DNA from: Candidatus Heimdallarchaeota archaeon
Lineage (GTDB): Archaea; Asgardarchaeota; Heimdallarchaeia; Heimdallarchaeales; Kariarchaeaceae
Length of the DNA stretch: 64,000 nucleotides
Reading direction: 5' to 3'
NCBI GenBank assembly: GCA_026702845.1
Contig: JADCLS010000005.1
Location: forward strand, 186,001 to 250,000
The position numbers and the translations under genes are program-made. The notes beneath the pieces are model-generated. The model was given only the letters and a program-made list of their open reading frames with translations. It was not told the origin of the DNA and did no database searches. The number at the start of each line of letters is the position of its first letter. Within the stretch, counting starts at the first letter, position 1. Shown here piece after piece: positions 49,760 through 60,050 of this stretch.

Positions 49760-52700
49760 TTATCTTCTCTTCTTCCTTTTGTTCTGATTTATATTCTTGT
49801 GTGATTTCACCTTCTTGTCATTATATGGATCTATGTTCCTGGGTTTATTTTTATTCAACTTCTCAAGTTCTTCACTCAGCTTCATCATCTGCGAGTCAGG
49901 TAGAATTTTCTGCAAATCAGGGATGGATTTCAGCATCCTGTTTTTCTGTCTTCTATATTTTAGAATTAGATTCACACACTCATCCCATCGTTTAAGATTT
50001 TCCAAAGCAAGGAAGATGTCATCATAATACTCAAGAGCTTCAGCAGATTCCAAGAGCATTTCCCAGTCTTTAAACATCTTGCTATATTTCCTGATTTTCC
50101 TGTATTCCTTCAATATTTTGTAGAATTTGTATGCTTCTCTATCACTACCTATCTGCTCATTGCACTCAGCCAGCTCCTTTTTGTTATCAGATTTACTGAA
50201 ATAGATGATAGCACTGTCAAACTGTAGATCCTGTTTAAATATCAAGCCAATCTCATCATACATCCCTGCCTTCTCATAGGCCTCTATGGCTGCTTCCTTC
50301 CTTCCTAGTTGTTTTTCACAGTAACCAAGTTGAGCCCATTTTTCCTCGATTTTGAAGAGACGTTTCGCATCCTCGTAATTTTCCGCTGCCTGATACTGAT
50401 TAGCTGCATTCAGTAGCTCTCCCTCACTCTCATAAAGCTCTGCTGCTTCCTGGTGTTCACCAAGGTTTTTCAGAATGTTCGCAGCTTCCAAATTATTCTG
50501 CATTTTCCTATGGATCCTAGCCAGTGCCCTTTGATTTGTTCCCTTACTATAACATTCTATTGCGTTCTCAAAATCCTCAAGCTCCTCATAGATCTGCCCT
50601 GCCTCTCGGTAGTGATTGATCTCTTTGTAAGCATCTGCTGCTTCCTCTAGGTTACCTAGCTCCCTTTGACACTCAGCAATTTTGGCGATATCTTTTTCCA
50701 CCTCAAATAATGGTAAGGCCTTCTCGTACTGTTTCAATTCAAAGTAGCAGTTGGCAGCTTTTGCTGGAATCTCCGCCTTGATATAATACTCAGCAGCAAT
50801 TTCAAAATTATCAAATCCCAGCTGCAAATCAGCTGCTTTCTCCCAGTGTTCATAAGTCTCAGCAAGTTTGAGTGCCTTCTTCTTGTCATCTGCCATTTCA
50901 TAACAGTATATGGCCTGTTTGACCCCATCGACTTTCAGCCAGAATTTCGCTGCATTCCTCCAGTATGGTTTTGGTGATTTCTTCTTCTCGTTCTTTGCCG
51001 CTTCTTCAGAGTACTGTGCTGCTCTGAGGTAATTTTTCATTGTCTGATAGTTCTTGGCCAACGCAGCATAGTTGTTACATTTTTCAAAATATCCATTTGC
51101 TTTCTTGTAATGCAAAGATTCTGTCAGGAGTTCTCCAATCTTGTTATTATGCTTTCTATTATTAGTGTTGATGAGACACTCTGCTGCCATTTCATGGTTC
51201 CCAGCCATTTCATACAGTTTCGCTGCTTTCTCCCATCTTTTAAAGTTTGCATAATTTCTTGCAGCAAGGTGCCAATCACCTGTCTTCTCAGCAAGTTCAG
51301 CTGCCTTTTCATAATCAAGGATCTGTTCATATATCTCAATCGCCTCCTCAGTTTTCTTGAGGAGTTCTTTGAGTTCAGCTAGCTCCTTGGATGGTCCAGC
51401 TCTGTCTAGTGCCTTCTCCGCCTTCTGGAGCTCATTCACTCTCATCCAGAGTAGTCCTGCTCGTTTCCACTGATTATCTATCTCTGCATACTCAGCTGCT
51501 TTCTCGAATTCTTCCATTTGCTCAAAGAGCTCTGAGATCATCTTGTTATCCCTTGCTTTTTGATAATACTCTAATGCACCATTGTAGTCTTTTAGATGAA
51601 GGAGTATCTGTGCAGCTCGAGAAAAGTACTGAGGTTTATTCTCAACTTCAGCCCTCTCTGCATACACTATAGCTACCTGACGATGATTATCTTGTTCCTT
51701 CCACATTTTGAGCCGGTGTTCCCATTCATCAATGGCTTTGAATCTTTTATCTGCCATCTCGTATTTTCCCCTTGATTCCAGCATCTTGGCTTCGGTGAAT
51801 TTGATTTTCGTGGTGTTCTTGGTGTGATTCCAGAATTCATGCGCCTCCGTCCATAGCTGTAGTTGCTCTGCATATTTTGCTGCTATGGGATATGCTTCCT
51901 GACTCTCTGCCAAGCACATTCGGGCTTTGATCTCCCTGTTTTTATTCTTGGCCAGCTTCCACTGCTCTATGGCCTTGTCCCATTCCTGATATTTCTCATG
52001 ATTTAGGGCCAACGCATGGTGATTCAAATCACTTTTTCCAAGCTCTGAGTAGATCTTGGCAGCTTGGAAGTGCTCTCCTATCTCCTCCAGTTTCCTTGCT
52101 GCTTTTAGCTTCTCTCCATTGAGATAATATGATTTGGCATCACACCGTAGTACTCCATTTTTGTCATTCAACTGTCTATATAATTCCTTGGCTGCAATGA
52201 TATCAAATTCCTCGAGGGCATTTGCTGCCAATTCGAGTTCATTGATCTCACGAAAGAACCGGGATGCAGGTTCAAAATCTCTTCGAGACATGAAGTAATG
52301 GGCCATTGACAGTTTGTAATTGCTCATATCCCCAGCAGATTTGTAATATTCTGCAGCAATGGAATAACGTTCGTTTTTATACAGATACTCAGCCTCCTTG
52401 AAAAATTCCTCCTTGCTTGTAGGAATTTTCCAGTAGGTCTGCAACATAGAGGAATCCCCAGTCTTCAGGGAAGAAGTGGTTAGATTTTCCCAGAGCAAAT
52501 GTGCATCTTCACTCTCCTCATAGATAATGAGTTGTCGTCTTGCACGGGTGATTCCCACATAGATTCTATTAAATACGTATTTGAGCAGCAGGGAATTCTG
52601 CGAAATGTATTCTCTGGAAATATTGAAATCAAATACCTTTCTCCAGGTGATACCACTATCAGTTGCAAGATTTAACAGAAATGAGTTGGGGAATTCCAAT

Positions 52701-54745
52701 CCCTTCACCTCAGCTATTGATTGCAGCAATTTCATGTCCAGTCTTTTTTCAACTTCTTGTTTTGATTTCTCAGAGTACACGATGATAATCGCAGAATTGT
52801 TATTTTCCAGCTGGTATTTCAGTTCATCTAGAGGTATCCCCTTATCAATGAGCAGCCCCGGGTAGTGTTTGGTGTCTTCTTCCTCAATTCCTTTTTGCAA
52901 CTGATCCAACTTTTCATCAATACCCAGTTCTTCCTTAAGCTTCAGGAAGGCATTGGCCACTTCAATTAGCCGTGTGGTACTTCTAAAATTCCGGGTCATA
53001 TGGATAACATCTCGCATACTTACCCGATCATTTCCTAGGTTTAGATTATGGTATAACTGCTCCTTCATATCCTCCCATCTGAAATTACTTGAATTGATCG
53101 TCTGATGATTATCTCCTCCAAAGTATAGATTCATTTTATGTTTGTTATTAATTAGCTTGTTGAAGAGCAGGTACTGCACTTTCACAAAATCTTGTACTTC
53201 ATCACAGATTATGCCAGTGACGTTGGTTGTTTGTGTTTTCTCAGGAAGTTTTTTGATCTTACATAGGGTAAACTGGGCTAGATCGATGGAATCCCACATA
53301 CCTAAATCCCGTCTCATCATGTGATACTCTCGGAGTTTCCAGTAAATTCGATCTCTCTCCTCTTTGGATACCAAGGAGATCTGATCACTCACACTCAGAT
53401 ATTCCTTCAGAGTTAATATTCCCAGTCTCGTATCCTCACAAAAGCCCTTAATTATTCCATAGTACTCCTGCCAGAGAAGTAAACTATCATACTCAGCAAA
53501 TTCTGGAAAATTCTTGATCCAATCCAGGAAATCAAACACATTAACACGAAAACGATCAGGAAATCTCTCTTTATCAGACCCAATGATATCCAAAGCAACA
53601 TCATCAAGGGTTCTGATATTATGAACTAGGAGATCCCCTTTGAAATTCATCTGTTTGATTATCTCATGAATAAATGTTTGGAGATAACTTGTCAACGTCA
53701 AATATATGAATTTTTGGTTCTCCAGATTCATGTAGTGACTATAGATATGGGCCAGCACTGTAGTTTTTCCAGTTCCTGCTCCACCATTGATCAATACAGG
53801 ACCATGCTCGTAGATGATTTGTTGTTGATATGGAGAGAGGGCTAGTATCTGCTTGATTGTTCCCTTATCATCATCTACCCATAATTCACGTATATCATCA
53901 TCAAATCTGTAGTATTTCACACCATTTGGTAAACCCGTGACATTTTTGTTATCGTCTACCTCTTCTATTATCTTTTCCTTAAAAATTCCCTTCAAGTTCT
54001 CATAAATCTCGAGATTCCGCAGTTCATCAATATCAGTGATTTCATCTTCAATCTCAGCTTCATGCATCAAAGCCATATTATAATTCTGTATATTCAAACG
54101 TTCCACCTCATGAATTAAATTGGCACCCTGGTTGATGTATTTATGCTTCACAATATCTTCTAGAATTAGAGTAGGAGCTGTTTTCTTCTCATCCTGTTTC
54201 GGTATAGATTTGATACTGAACAAAAGACGTCTAGCCTTATCAAGTCTGGCCTCGAAGACAGGTGATTTAACTCCTTTGAGCTTTTTCACCCGTACTCCTT
54301 CTTTCCAGTAGCCCCATTGTAAATCCCGAATTACCTTGTGCATACGCTTTTTATCAGGTTTGTTGAAATGTTTTATTTTATCACTCAAATCTTCATTTAT
54401 GAGTACAGTAAATCCACAAGTAGGGAAGAAACTGTTGTTTATTCTATTAACAGTGGTTTCCAGATTAGAACTTAGCTTTTCAAGATCAAGTGGACCTGTA
54501 AGATCAGCAAATTTTAGCTCTACCTCACCATGTATGACTTGAATTTGTTTAACACAAATTCGATTACCTTGAATTGTAGTTATAACGGATACCTTATCCC
54601 CCAAATTCAGTTCCTTAAGCATATCCTCAGGTAATTTAATAGAATGACTTGATTCTTGAGTCTTGATTATCAAAGTGGCAGATGTACCATTTCTCCCGAT
54701 GCAAGAAACAATCCCTTGAATTATTCTCTCTCTCTCATTTGTCAT
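49760..54745 (-). CDS. UvrD-like helicase with RelE-like domain and TPR tail
   Basis: 1661 residues from ATG 54745, after GGGGAG. Parts in order: an AbrB/MazE-like beta part (about 10-75); a RelE/ParE-like fold (about 120-205) with VKKLKGVKSPVFEARLDKAR; a UvrD-type SF1A helicase with Walker A GGAGTGKTT (about 324-332), Walker B IICDEVQDF, RNFRSTTRL and VGITRARRQLIIY; then about 850 residues of helical TPR-like repeats (from about 790), each with A-x-x-Y and x-A-A-x-x-Y/F patterns. Free-standing UvrD helicases with a RelE-like N-terminus are known in archaea and bacteria. The very long TPR tail suggests assembly on a partner or a regulatory platform. Confidence 0.88.
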   Translation of the reverse strand: MTNERERIIQGIVSCIGRNGTSATLIIKTQESSHSIKLPEDMLKELNLGDKVSVITTIQGNRICVKQIQVIHGEVELKFADLTGPLDLEKLSSNLETTVNRINNSFFPTCGFTVLINEDLSDKIKHFNKPDKKRMHKVIRDLQWGYWKEGVRVKKLKGVKSPVFEARLDKARRLLFSIKSIPKQDEKKTAPTLILEDIVKHKYINQGANLIHEVERLNIQNYNMALMHEAEIEDEITDIDELRNLEIYENLKGIFKEKIIEEVDDNKNVTGLPNGVKYYRFDDDIRELWVDDDKGTIKQILALSPYQQQIIYEHGPVLINGGAGTGKTTVLAHIYSHYMNLENQKFIYLTLTSYLQTFIHEIIKQMNFKGDLLVHNIRTLDDVALDIIGSDKERFPDRFRVNVFDFLDWIKNFPEFAEYDSLLLWQEYYGIIKGFCEDTRLGILTLKEYLSVSDQISLVSKEERDRIYWKLREYHMMRRDLGMWDSIDLAQFTLCKIKKLPEKTQTTNVTGIICDEVQDFVKVQYLLFNKLINNKHKMNLYFGGDNHQTINSSNFRWEDMKEQLYHNLNLGNDRVSMRDVIHMTRNFRSTTRLIEVANAFLKLKEELGIDEKLDQLQKGIEEEDTKHYPGLLIDKGIPLDELKYQLENNNSAIIIVYSEKSKQEVEKRLDMKLLQSIAEVKGLEFPNSFLLNLATDSGITWRKVFDFNISREYISQNSLLLKYVFNRIYVGITRARRQLIIYEESEDAHLLWENLTTSSLKTGDSSMLQTYWKIPTSKEEFFKEAEYLYKNERYSIAAEYYKSAGDMSNYKLSMAHYFMSRRDFEPASRFFREINELELAANALEEFDIIAAKELYRQLNDKNGVLRCDAKSYYLNGEKLKAARKLEEIGEHFQAAKIYSELGKSDLNHHALALNHEKYQEWDKAIEQWKLAKNKNREIKARMCLAESQEAYPIAAKYAEQLQLWTEAHEFWNHTKNTTKIKFTEAKMLESRGKYEMADKRFKAIDEWEHRLKMWKEQDNHRQVAIVYAERAEVENKPQYFSRAAQILLHLKDYNGALEYYQKARDNKMISELFEQMEEFEKAAEYAEIDNQWKRAGLLWMRVNELQKAEKALDRAGPSKELAELKELLKKTEEAIEIYEQILDYEKAAELAEKTGDWHLAARNYANFKRWEKAAKLYEMAGNHEMAAECLINTNNRKHNNKIGELLTESLHYKKANGYFEKCNNYAALAKNYQTMKNYLRAAQYSEEAAKNEKKKSPKPYWRNAAKFWLKVDGVKQAIYCYEMADDKKKALKLAETYEHWEKAADLQLGFDNFEIAAEYYIKAEIPAKAANCYFELKQYEKALPLFEVEKDIAKIAECQRELGNLEEAADAYKEINHYREAGQIYEELEDFENAIECYSKGTNQRALARIHRKMQNNLEAANILKNLGEHQEAAELYESEGELLNAANQYQAAENYEDAKRLFKIEEKWAQLGYCEKQLGRKEAAIEAYEKAGMYDEIGLIFKQDLQFDSAIIYFSKSDNKKELAECNEQIGSDREAYKFYKILKEYRKIRKYSKMFKDWEMLLESAEALEYYDDIFLALENLKRWDECVNLILKYRRQKNRMLKSIPDLQKILPDSQMMKLSEELEKLNKNKPRNIDPYNDKKVKSHKNINQNKRKKRR

Positions 54746-54754
54746 GAATATCAC

Positions 54755-55132
54755 TCCCCTTACAAATATAAGGAAACATCTAATTAAAAACTTTATCGAG
54801 ATATTTCAGCCAGTAATAAAAATTTCATTTAAAGCTGAATTCAAAATCCATAGTAAGAAACAGTTACAAGTACTAATTAGAGAGGAAACACCTCAATATA
54901 TGAAGTTAAAAGAATAATATATGTGATATTGAATATTATCACAGCTAGGCTAAGTTCAAAACTCATTAGGTTCAAATTTATACCATATTATTGTTTACTT
55001 TAATTGTTTAATTAGCTTCTTGTCTTTGTTATGATTACAGAGATAAACATCCTTAATAATGGTTCGATTATATTAGAATAGAAAAAAGTTCCTCTAATTA
55101 TTCAATTAATATATTGTTCTGACCTGATTACT
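54755..55132. other. Intergenic region, nothing recognised
   Basis: About 380 AT-rich bases between the giant helicase and the hydrolase-like gene, containing the helicase promoter by position but no clear element. Confidence 0.4.
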
Positions 55133-55885
55133 CTATAAAAAAAGGCCTGATTCGGTCATCCCTTTTGTTTTCAGGAAATCTCCCAGTATTTCCTTCTTAC
55201 TGATTTTTCTTGCAGGGTTGTCAACAGAAATCTCATTAAATCTCTGACCCAATGATGATTTATCAAATTTACCAATAGTCTGATGATTAAACTCACCCCA
55301 GCAATATCTATTGAATTTTTCAAAATCTACTGTTATATCCTTTACAACATTCTCCTTTCCAGCAAATATCAAAGTTCTATTTATTCCCTTACGAATCCTC
55401 GTCCCTTTTACCAGTATTTCTCTTAACCAAATCTTTCCTTTCTTCTTAATCATTTTTCGAGTTTGAATAACTGCTAGTAAACCAATTGGAACAACAAACA
55501 GTTTCCCCAGGAGTATTCCTTTTTCTAATGCATCAGCCAAACCTGATCCATCTATTGCAGGTGCTATAAGCAGATGGTTGATCTTCTTAGAGTTCAACCC
55601 TGAAATAATATCTTCTGTAATTATTGATCCAGTAGAGTATGAAACGAAAAAAATGTTGGAATCATCATCAACGATATTATTTACTTTCTCAATCAAAGGA
55701 TCTAAAATCTCCCGGGTATAGTCTCTCTCATCAAAAAAATCTGTTGTGCGTTGTGAAATTTTCGTTTTATGAATCTTACGTTGCCAAATCAAGGGGATGA
55801 ATTGCATACCAGTTGCAGCCCCTAATTCTGATTGAAGTTCGTGAGGATTAGTCCCAAGACCATTACAACTAAAGCAATAATCCAT
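55133..55885 (-). CDS. Alpha/beta-hydrolase-like protein
   Basis: 250 residues. IFFVSYSTGSIITEDIISGL around residue 80 looks like the strand-nucleophile elbow (S-Y-S-T-G in place of G-x-S-x-G) of an alpha/beta hydrolase. INHLLIAPAIDGSG follows as the next strand, and EFNHQTIGK near residue 200 offers a catalytic His. The N-terminal CFSC is unusual. Substrate unknown; moderately confident. Confidence 0.5.
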   Translation of the reverse strand: MDYCFSCNGLGTNPHELQSELGAATGMQFIPLIWQRKIHKTKISQRTTDFFDERDYTREILDPLIEKVNNIVDDDSNIFFVSYSTGSIITEDIISGLNSKKINHLLIAPAIDGSGLADALEKGILLGKLFVVPIGLLAVIQTRKMIKKKGKIWLREILVKGTRIRKGINRTLIFAGKENVVKDITVDFEKFNRYCWGEFNHQTIGKFDKSSLGQRFNEISVDNPARKISKKEILGDFLKTKGMTESGLFL

Positions 55886-56145
55886 TGACGATAATTGAAA
55901 CAGTTATTTCAAAAATTTTTTTTGACATAATAGTATATTTGTTTATTTTTGTATAGATACAAGAACTATTAAGTACTGAATGAAGTTTCTTTTGGTAAAC
56001 CTTGATCTTTTGATTTAGTTAACCCATCGAACACGTATGAAAATAGGTAAATCGACACTTCCTTCTCAATATTCAGATAAATTATAGGTAAAAGAACCCT
56101 TCAAAATAATTTTATTTAAAATGGTGTTTTACCAATGAAGATTCA

Positions 56146-56295
56146 GTGGAGAGCAATATCAGATTTTGGGAATTTTGGAAGGTTGACGAACCTTCACTTG
56201 AGGACAAAAGTAGGGCGTATAATGAACTTATCAAACTAGAGAAATTGAAAGATCATAGACCAAAATTCTATTCTGTATTTTTATGGCCCTCTTGA
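56146..56295 (+). CDS. Small ORF upstream of the membrane-protein gene
   Basis: 49 residues from a GTG at 56146. The composition is coding-like (SNIRFWEFWKVDEPSLED, then AYNELIKLEKLKDH), and its TGA overlaps the next gene by 13 bases, so the two may be coupled. No clear ribosome binding site, and another frame with an ATG at 56135 ends early. Confidence 0.4.
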   Translation: MESNIRFWEFWKVDEPSLEDKSRAYNELIKLEKLKDHRPKFYSVFLWPS

Positions 56296-57677
56296 ATGAT
56301 TCGCTTTCCTGGGTTATATTCATAGTTTTTGTTTTTGCCTCAGTTACAATATATTTTAAATTTATTAGATCCAAGAATAGAAGGCAGATTAATATCATCA
56401 TCAAGCTAGAAAATGCATACCTGGAGAATATGTACTACCAGTTATATCTAAGAGAAAAACTATCTTTTCTGGGAGAGCATCCCAAGTATCAAATGCGATA
56501 CAAACTCGATGATATCCAATTTATCTGGCCTTCTTTTGTCGTTCCTCATCATATCATCTCACCTTGGTTCACAGTAAAACTCATTGTGAAGAGATCAAAT
56601 TCTGCAGTATATGATCATATCAAGGATACTCTCTCCAATTTCAAGGCTGTTACACAAGATCAGCTGCATTCTCGGCTGACTGGACTAACAGATATTGTGG
56701 AAATGAAGAAGAGAGAAGCAGAGGATTATTACCGATTGAAGAAATCAATTAAGTTCAAAACACCAAATTGGTTCTGGCTGTTCATGTTGATGATGCTTGT
56801 GTTTATCACCCTAATGGTAATTCAGTTTAGTGTTGATTTACCCTATCAGGATGAGGGAAATGAAGTTTTCAGATTTGATCATACCCTACCCGAAAACAAA
56901 AACAATCATTCTATTGTATTCATCGTTCCCAAGAATGGTTACTATGAAATCCACATGCGAGTGGCCAACTTAACTGGCAAATTCCTTTCTGTTGATTACG
57001 CAATAAGTATCTCTGGGGATGTACGAATAGATGAATTCAGAAATGGAACGTATGGCCTTAGAAATGATGAATGGGTATCACTAGACTGGAAGGAGAGATA
57101 CTACCTCCATAAAGGGGATATCATCGAGGTAGAATTTGAAACTGAGAATGATCTGGTGATTTCTATTAATAATGATTTGATGTTCCCAGAATGGTTATTT
57201 GGAACAATATCTGTGGTTGCTATGTTTCTTTCTCTGACACTGATTTCATACTATATTTTCTACTTCATAATAGGCAATAAGTTTGAAGAGTATCCATTTC
57301 TGATTGATTATTATGAGCAAGATACTCATCATTTCATCGACAGGATGGAGACGAATTCCATCAGTAGAAAATTCATTTTGTTCTTTCTAATTGGGTGGTA
57401 TTCAACAAGCACCCTTATCATGTATTTCCTATCAGAAATTGGAATTCTAGAAGGCTTAAATGTGTATTATTTCGGCAGCTGGGGGCCGTTTATGGCATCC
57501 CTATTTATTCTTGTACAGATCCTTCCTGTTTCCTACTTGAAAATGAAATATGGTATAGAACAAAATGATGAGAATTTCTTACTACTCATTGGAGTAATCG
57601 CGATCATTGTATCGCAGATAGTGATTTTTGATGGATTTCGCTATCTGATCCTTGAAACATGGAGATGGCTATTTTGA
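56283..57677 (+). CDS. Multi-helix membrane protein with extracellular domain
   Basis: 464 residues. About six hydrophobic helices (10-27, 164-184, 300-325, 365-388, 400-420, 435-455), with a beta-rich extracytoplasmic domain (about 190-295, ITVSVDLP-type lines followed by SIVFIVPKNGYYEIHM). No family recognised. It overlaps the M50 metalloprotease gene at its 3' end, so they are one transcript. Confidence 0.6.
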   Translation: MALLNDSLSWVIFIVFVFASVTIYFKFIRSKNRRQINIIIKLENAYLENMYYQLYLREKLSFLGEHPKYQMRYKLDDIQFIWPSFVVPHHIISPWFTVKLIVKRSNSAVYDHIKDTLSNFKAVTQDQLHSRLTGLTDIVEMKKREAEDYYRLKKSIKFKTPNWFWLFMLMMLVFITLMVIQFSVDLPYQDEGNEVFRFDHTLPENKNNHSIVFIVPKNGYYEIHMRVANLTGKFLSVDYAISISGDVRIDEFRNGTYGLRNDEWVSLDWKERYYLHKGDIIEVEFETENDLVISINNDLMFPEWLFGTISVVAMFLSLTLISYYIFYFIIGNKFEEYPFLIDYYEQDTHHFIDRMETNSISRKFILFFLIGWYSTSTLIMYFLSEIGILEGLNVYYFGSWGPFMASLFILVQILPVSYLKMKYGIEQNDENFLLLIGVIAIIVSQIVIFDGFRYLILETWRWLF

Positions 57678-58648
57678 ACTGGGAAATGATTGTTGGAATT
57701 GGATTGTACTTTGTCTTAACTGTAATCCTATATGTGAAGGAAATCAAGGTTCTTGGTATCAAATTCTTTCCCTTTGGCATCTCAACTAGCTTATTGAATA
57801 CCTGGTTTGTCAAGGTTGGTGAAGATTACAAGCATTTCTGGATAAAACTAGGTGATATATCGAGGGTCATATTCGGTTTAGGCTCAATTATTATGCTACC
57901 TGCAATAATCATTCTGATTACCCTTAATTCTATATTCAAACATCAATTGTATTATTTTACCCTGTTCATTCTCGATACCTTCTTGGATTTTGATTATGAC
58001 TCTGTACATTTCTGGGTGATTGTATTAATTGCCATTATAGCTCATGAGTTATTCCATGGCTTCCAAGCAGCAGCAAATGAATTAAAGATCAGATCAAGTG
58101 GATTATTTGTAATCCCATCATTTCTGTATGCAGGGTATGTTAATATTGACTTTGAACTCACAGAGCGATTTGATGCTCTTAAGAAACGATGGAACGAAGA
58201 GGCTCAGCATCATGATGTCAAACCTGAAGAGAAAGAAGCCTATGATAGAATTCAATTTACATGGAGTAAAATTCATGATAGACTTACTAGGAATTTGAAA
58301 AGTAATGTGAACAAGAAGAACCCATTTCTTGAGAATACACCTGAAAATTTTGTCAAGTTGGGCAGAACGGTATCTTTTGGGCTCTTTGCTAATCTAATTA
58401 TCTTGATACTCTCAATCCTGATGTACTTTACCTTGAATGTAGGAGGCTTTTGGCAAATAACCATCAATACGACAATTGGTGTAAATATTTTCCTGATCAT
58501 CTTTAATCTACTTCCTATTGTACTATCCGACGGGAGGAAATTACTTACAATACAACTGAATAGATTCCTAGATGAAAATAAGATGAAAGTTGCTGACAAT
58601 ATTCTATCTTATATTTCCATGGCGATTGTTTTTCTAATCATTTTTTAA
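57659..58648 (+). CDS. Site-2-type (M50) membrane metalloprotease
   Basis: 329 residues. AHELFHGFQAA (about 125) is the HExxH zinc motif inside a membrane helix, and NLLPIVLSDGRKL (about 282-294) is the second metal site (N-x-x-P-x-x-x-x-D-G). The helices around them match site-2 proteases. A hydrophilic loop (about 170-225) lies between the two sites. It cleaves single-pass membrane proteins in regulated proteolysis, and the neighbouring membrane gene may encode a partner. The start overlaps the upstream gene by 19 bases. Confidence 0.8.
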   Translation: MEMAILNWEMIVGIGLYFVLTVILYVKEIKVLGIKFFPFGISTSLLNTWFVKVGEDYKHFWIKLGDISRVIFGLGSIIMLPAIIILITLNSIFKHQLYYFTLFILDTFLDFDYDSVHFWVIVLIAIIAHELFHGFQAAANELKIRSSGLFVIPSFLYAGYVNIDFELTERFDALKKRWNEEAQHHDVKPEEKEAYDRIQFTWSKIHDRLTRNLKSNVNKKNPFLENTPENFVKLGRTVSFGLFANLIILILSILMYFTLNVGGFWQITINTTIGVNIFLIIFNLLPIVLSDGRKLLTIQLNRFLDENKMKVADNILSYISMAIVFLIIF

Positions 58649-58837
58649 ATCATGGATTAAATTCTCTTTGCAGATCTCATTTAACTTGTTTTCACTCTTT
58701 AATAACAGAAGTATATCCTTCAAGATTTCCATCACTACTTTCCCTAATCTGGTGGATTCAGAAAGCTTGATGAGCCATAACAATATTAACGTTATATTCG
58801 ATCCTGAAGTTGAGGAAGGTATAGTTAAATTAGACAT
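58634..58837 (-). CDS. Small ORF coupled to the antiporter gene
   Basis: 67 residues from ATG at 58837, whose first bases overlap the antiporter stop. It is helical and amphipathic (ILLWLIKLSESTRLGKVV, then KDILLLLKSENKLNE). No family recognised. The overlap and coding-like composition favour a real gene. Confidence 0.45.
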   Translation of the reverse strand: MSNLTIPSSTSGSNITLILLWLIKLSESTRLGKVVMEILKDILLLLKSENKLNEICKENLIHDLKND

Positions 58838-60050
58838 TATTACGACTTAGAAATTTCTCAAATATACTCGAGTATTCCATACCCAAGGTTCCAATGATAC
58901 TCATGAAGAAAACGTATGCTACTGCAATTGAGGGTATGGTTTCTGTTAGAATGGTATTGGTAGCAATCCCAGATACATTTACAGCCAATGCAGCAATAAT
59001 CAGAGAAAATTCACCTCTTGTCAACAGGGCCAGACCTGATTTGATGGATCTTCTTCTTCTAAGACCATATATTTTACCCGCTAGGTAGCCTGTGGCAAAT
59101 TTGGAAACTGTGGTGAAAATTATTAGGATGATAAGAGGCCCAGCAACATCCATTATCTGCAGAGGATCGGAATTCAATCCAATCCAGAAGAAAAATACCC
59201 CAGCAAAAATATCCCGTATTCCTTGCAAACTGGTTTCCAGTTTTTTTACATGCTTTGTGCTTGAAAAACCCATACCCACAAAGAATGCAGCAACAGCTTC
59301 AGATACACCAATAAATAGGGCAAATCCCGCAATTATAAAGGTCAAACCCATGGATCGCAGTACAAAGAGTTCATCGTTGTCAAGATCTAAAAACTTCTGG
59401 AACAACTTGCTACCAAAATACACCAATAACACAAGTGATACTATAAATCCTATGATGATAACTAAGGTCATCACAATTCCCTGAATATCTGAACTATCTT
59501 CATTTACCAGCAATAGAGATAGGATGACCATATAGATAGCGATGAAGAGATCCTCAAATACTAGCACTCCTAAAATCGGTTCTGCTTCATCATTGGCTAT
59601 CCATTTCAAATCTACTAGCGATTTGGTAATTATCGCGCTTGAACTGATGTATACTATGCCCCCGATCAATAGAGCTGCAACCAGTTCTCTGAATAATACA
59701 AAACCAATTGCGATACCAATAAACAGGTTTGTCAGATCGATTAAGCCGACAATTCCAATTTTTTTCCGGTTTTCAAATAACCGACCGATATTAAATTCCA
59801 AACCGAGATAAAATAATAGTAGAACTATTCCCATTTCAGCACTTAATTTTACAAAATAATCCACTTCTATACTTTTTCCCACATAGAAATCAGAAACCCT
59901 CCCGAGTACATAGCTACTCACCAGAACTCCACCCAGCATATAGAAGGGGATGACTGATTTGTTAATACGTATAGCAATACTACCTGTGAATGCTAGAACT
60001 GCAAATAGTATGCCTACTTCTAATAATCCAACTCCTGCCAAGTTATTCAC
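58830..60050 (-). CDS. CPA2-type cation/proton antiporter (KhtU-like)
   Basis: 406 residues from GTG 60050, overlapping the khtT-like stop; a longer frame to 60098 is out of register with the family start. About 11-12 hydrophobic helices and the CPA2 pattern: YLGLEFNIGRLF, an ASSAIITKSLVDLKW helix, EPILGVLVFEDLFIAIYMV, and the late LALLTRGEFSLIIAALAV helix. It exports K+ or Na+ in exchange for protons, gated by its partner. Confidence 0.85.
   Translation of the reverse strand: MNNLAGVGLLEVGILFAVLAFTGSIAIRINKSVIPFYMLGGVLVSSYVLGRVSDFYVGKSIEVDYFVKLSAEMGIVLLLFYLGLEFNIGRLFENRKKIGIVGLIDLTNLFIGIAIGFVLFRELVAALLIGGIVYISSSAIITKSLVDLKWIANDEAEPILGVLVFEDLFIAIYMVILSLLLVNEDSSDIQGIVMTLVIIIGFIVSLVLLVYFGSKLFQKFLDLDNDELFVLRSMGLTFIIAGFALFIGVSEAVAAFFVGMGFSSTKHVKKLETSLQGIRDIFAGVFFFWIGLNSDPLQIMDVAGPLIILIIFTTVSKFATGYLAGKIYGLRRRRSIKSGLALLTRGEFSLIIAALAVNVSGIATNTILTETIPSIAVAYVFFMSIIGTLGMEYSSIFEKFLSRNNV

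Noticed and set aside
58668..58850. Plus-strand 60-residue ORF
   Set aside because: Overlaps the more coding-like minus-strand small ORF coupled to the antiporter.
59092..59484. Plus-strand ORFs opposite the antiporter gene
   Set aside because: Shadows of the well-supported CPA2 antiporter on the minus strand.
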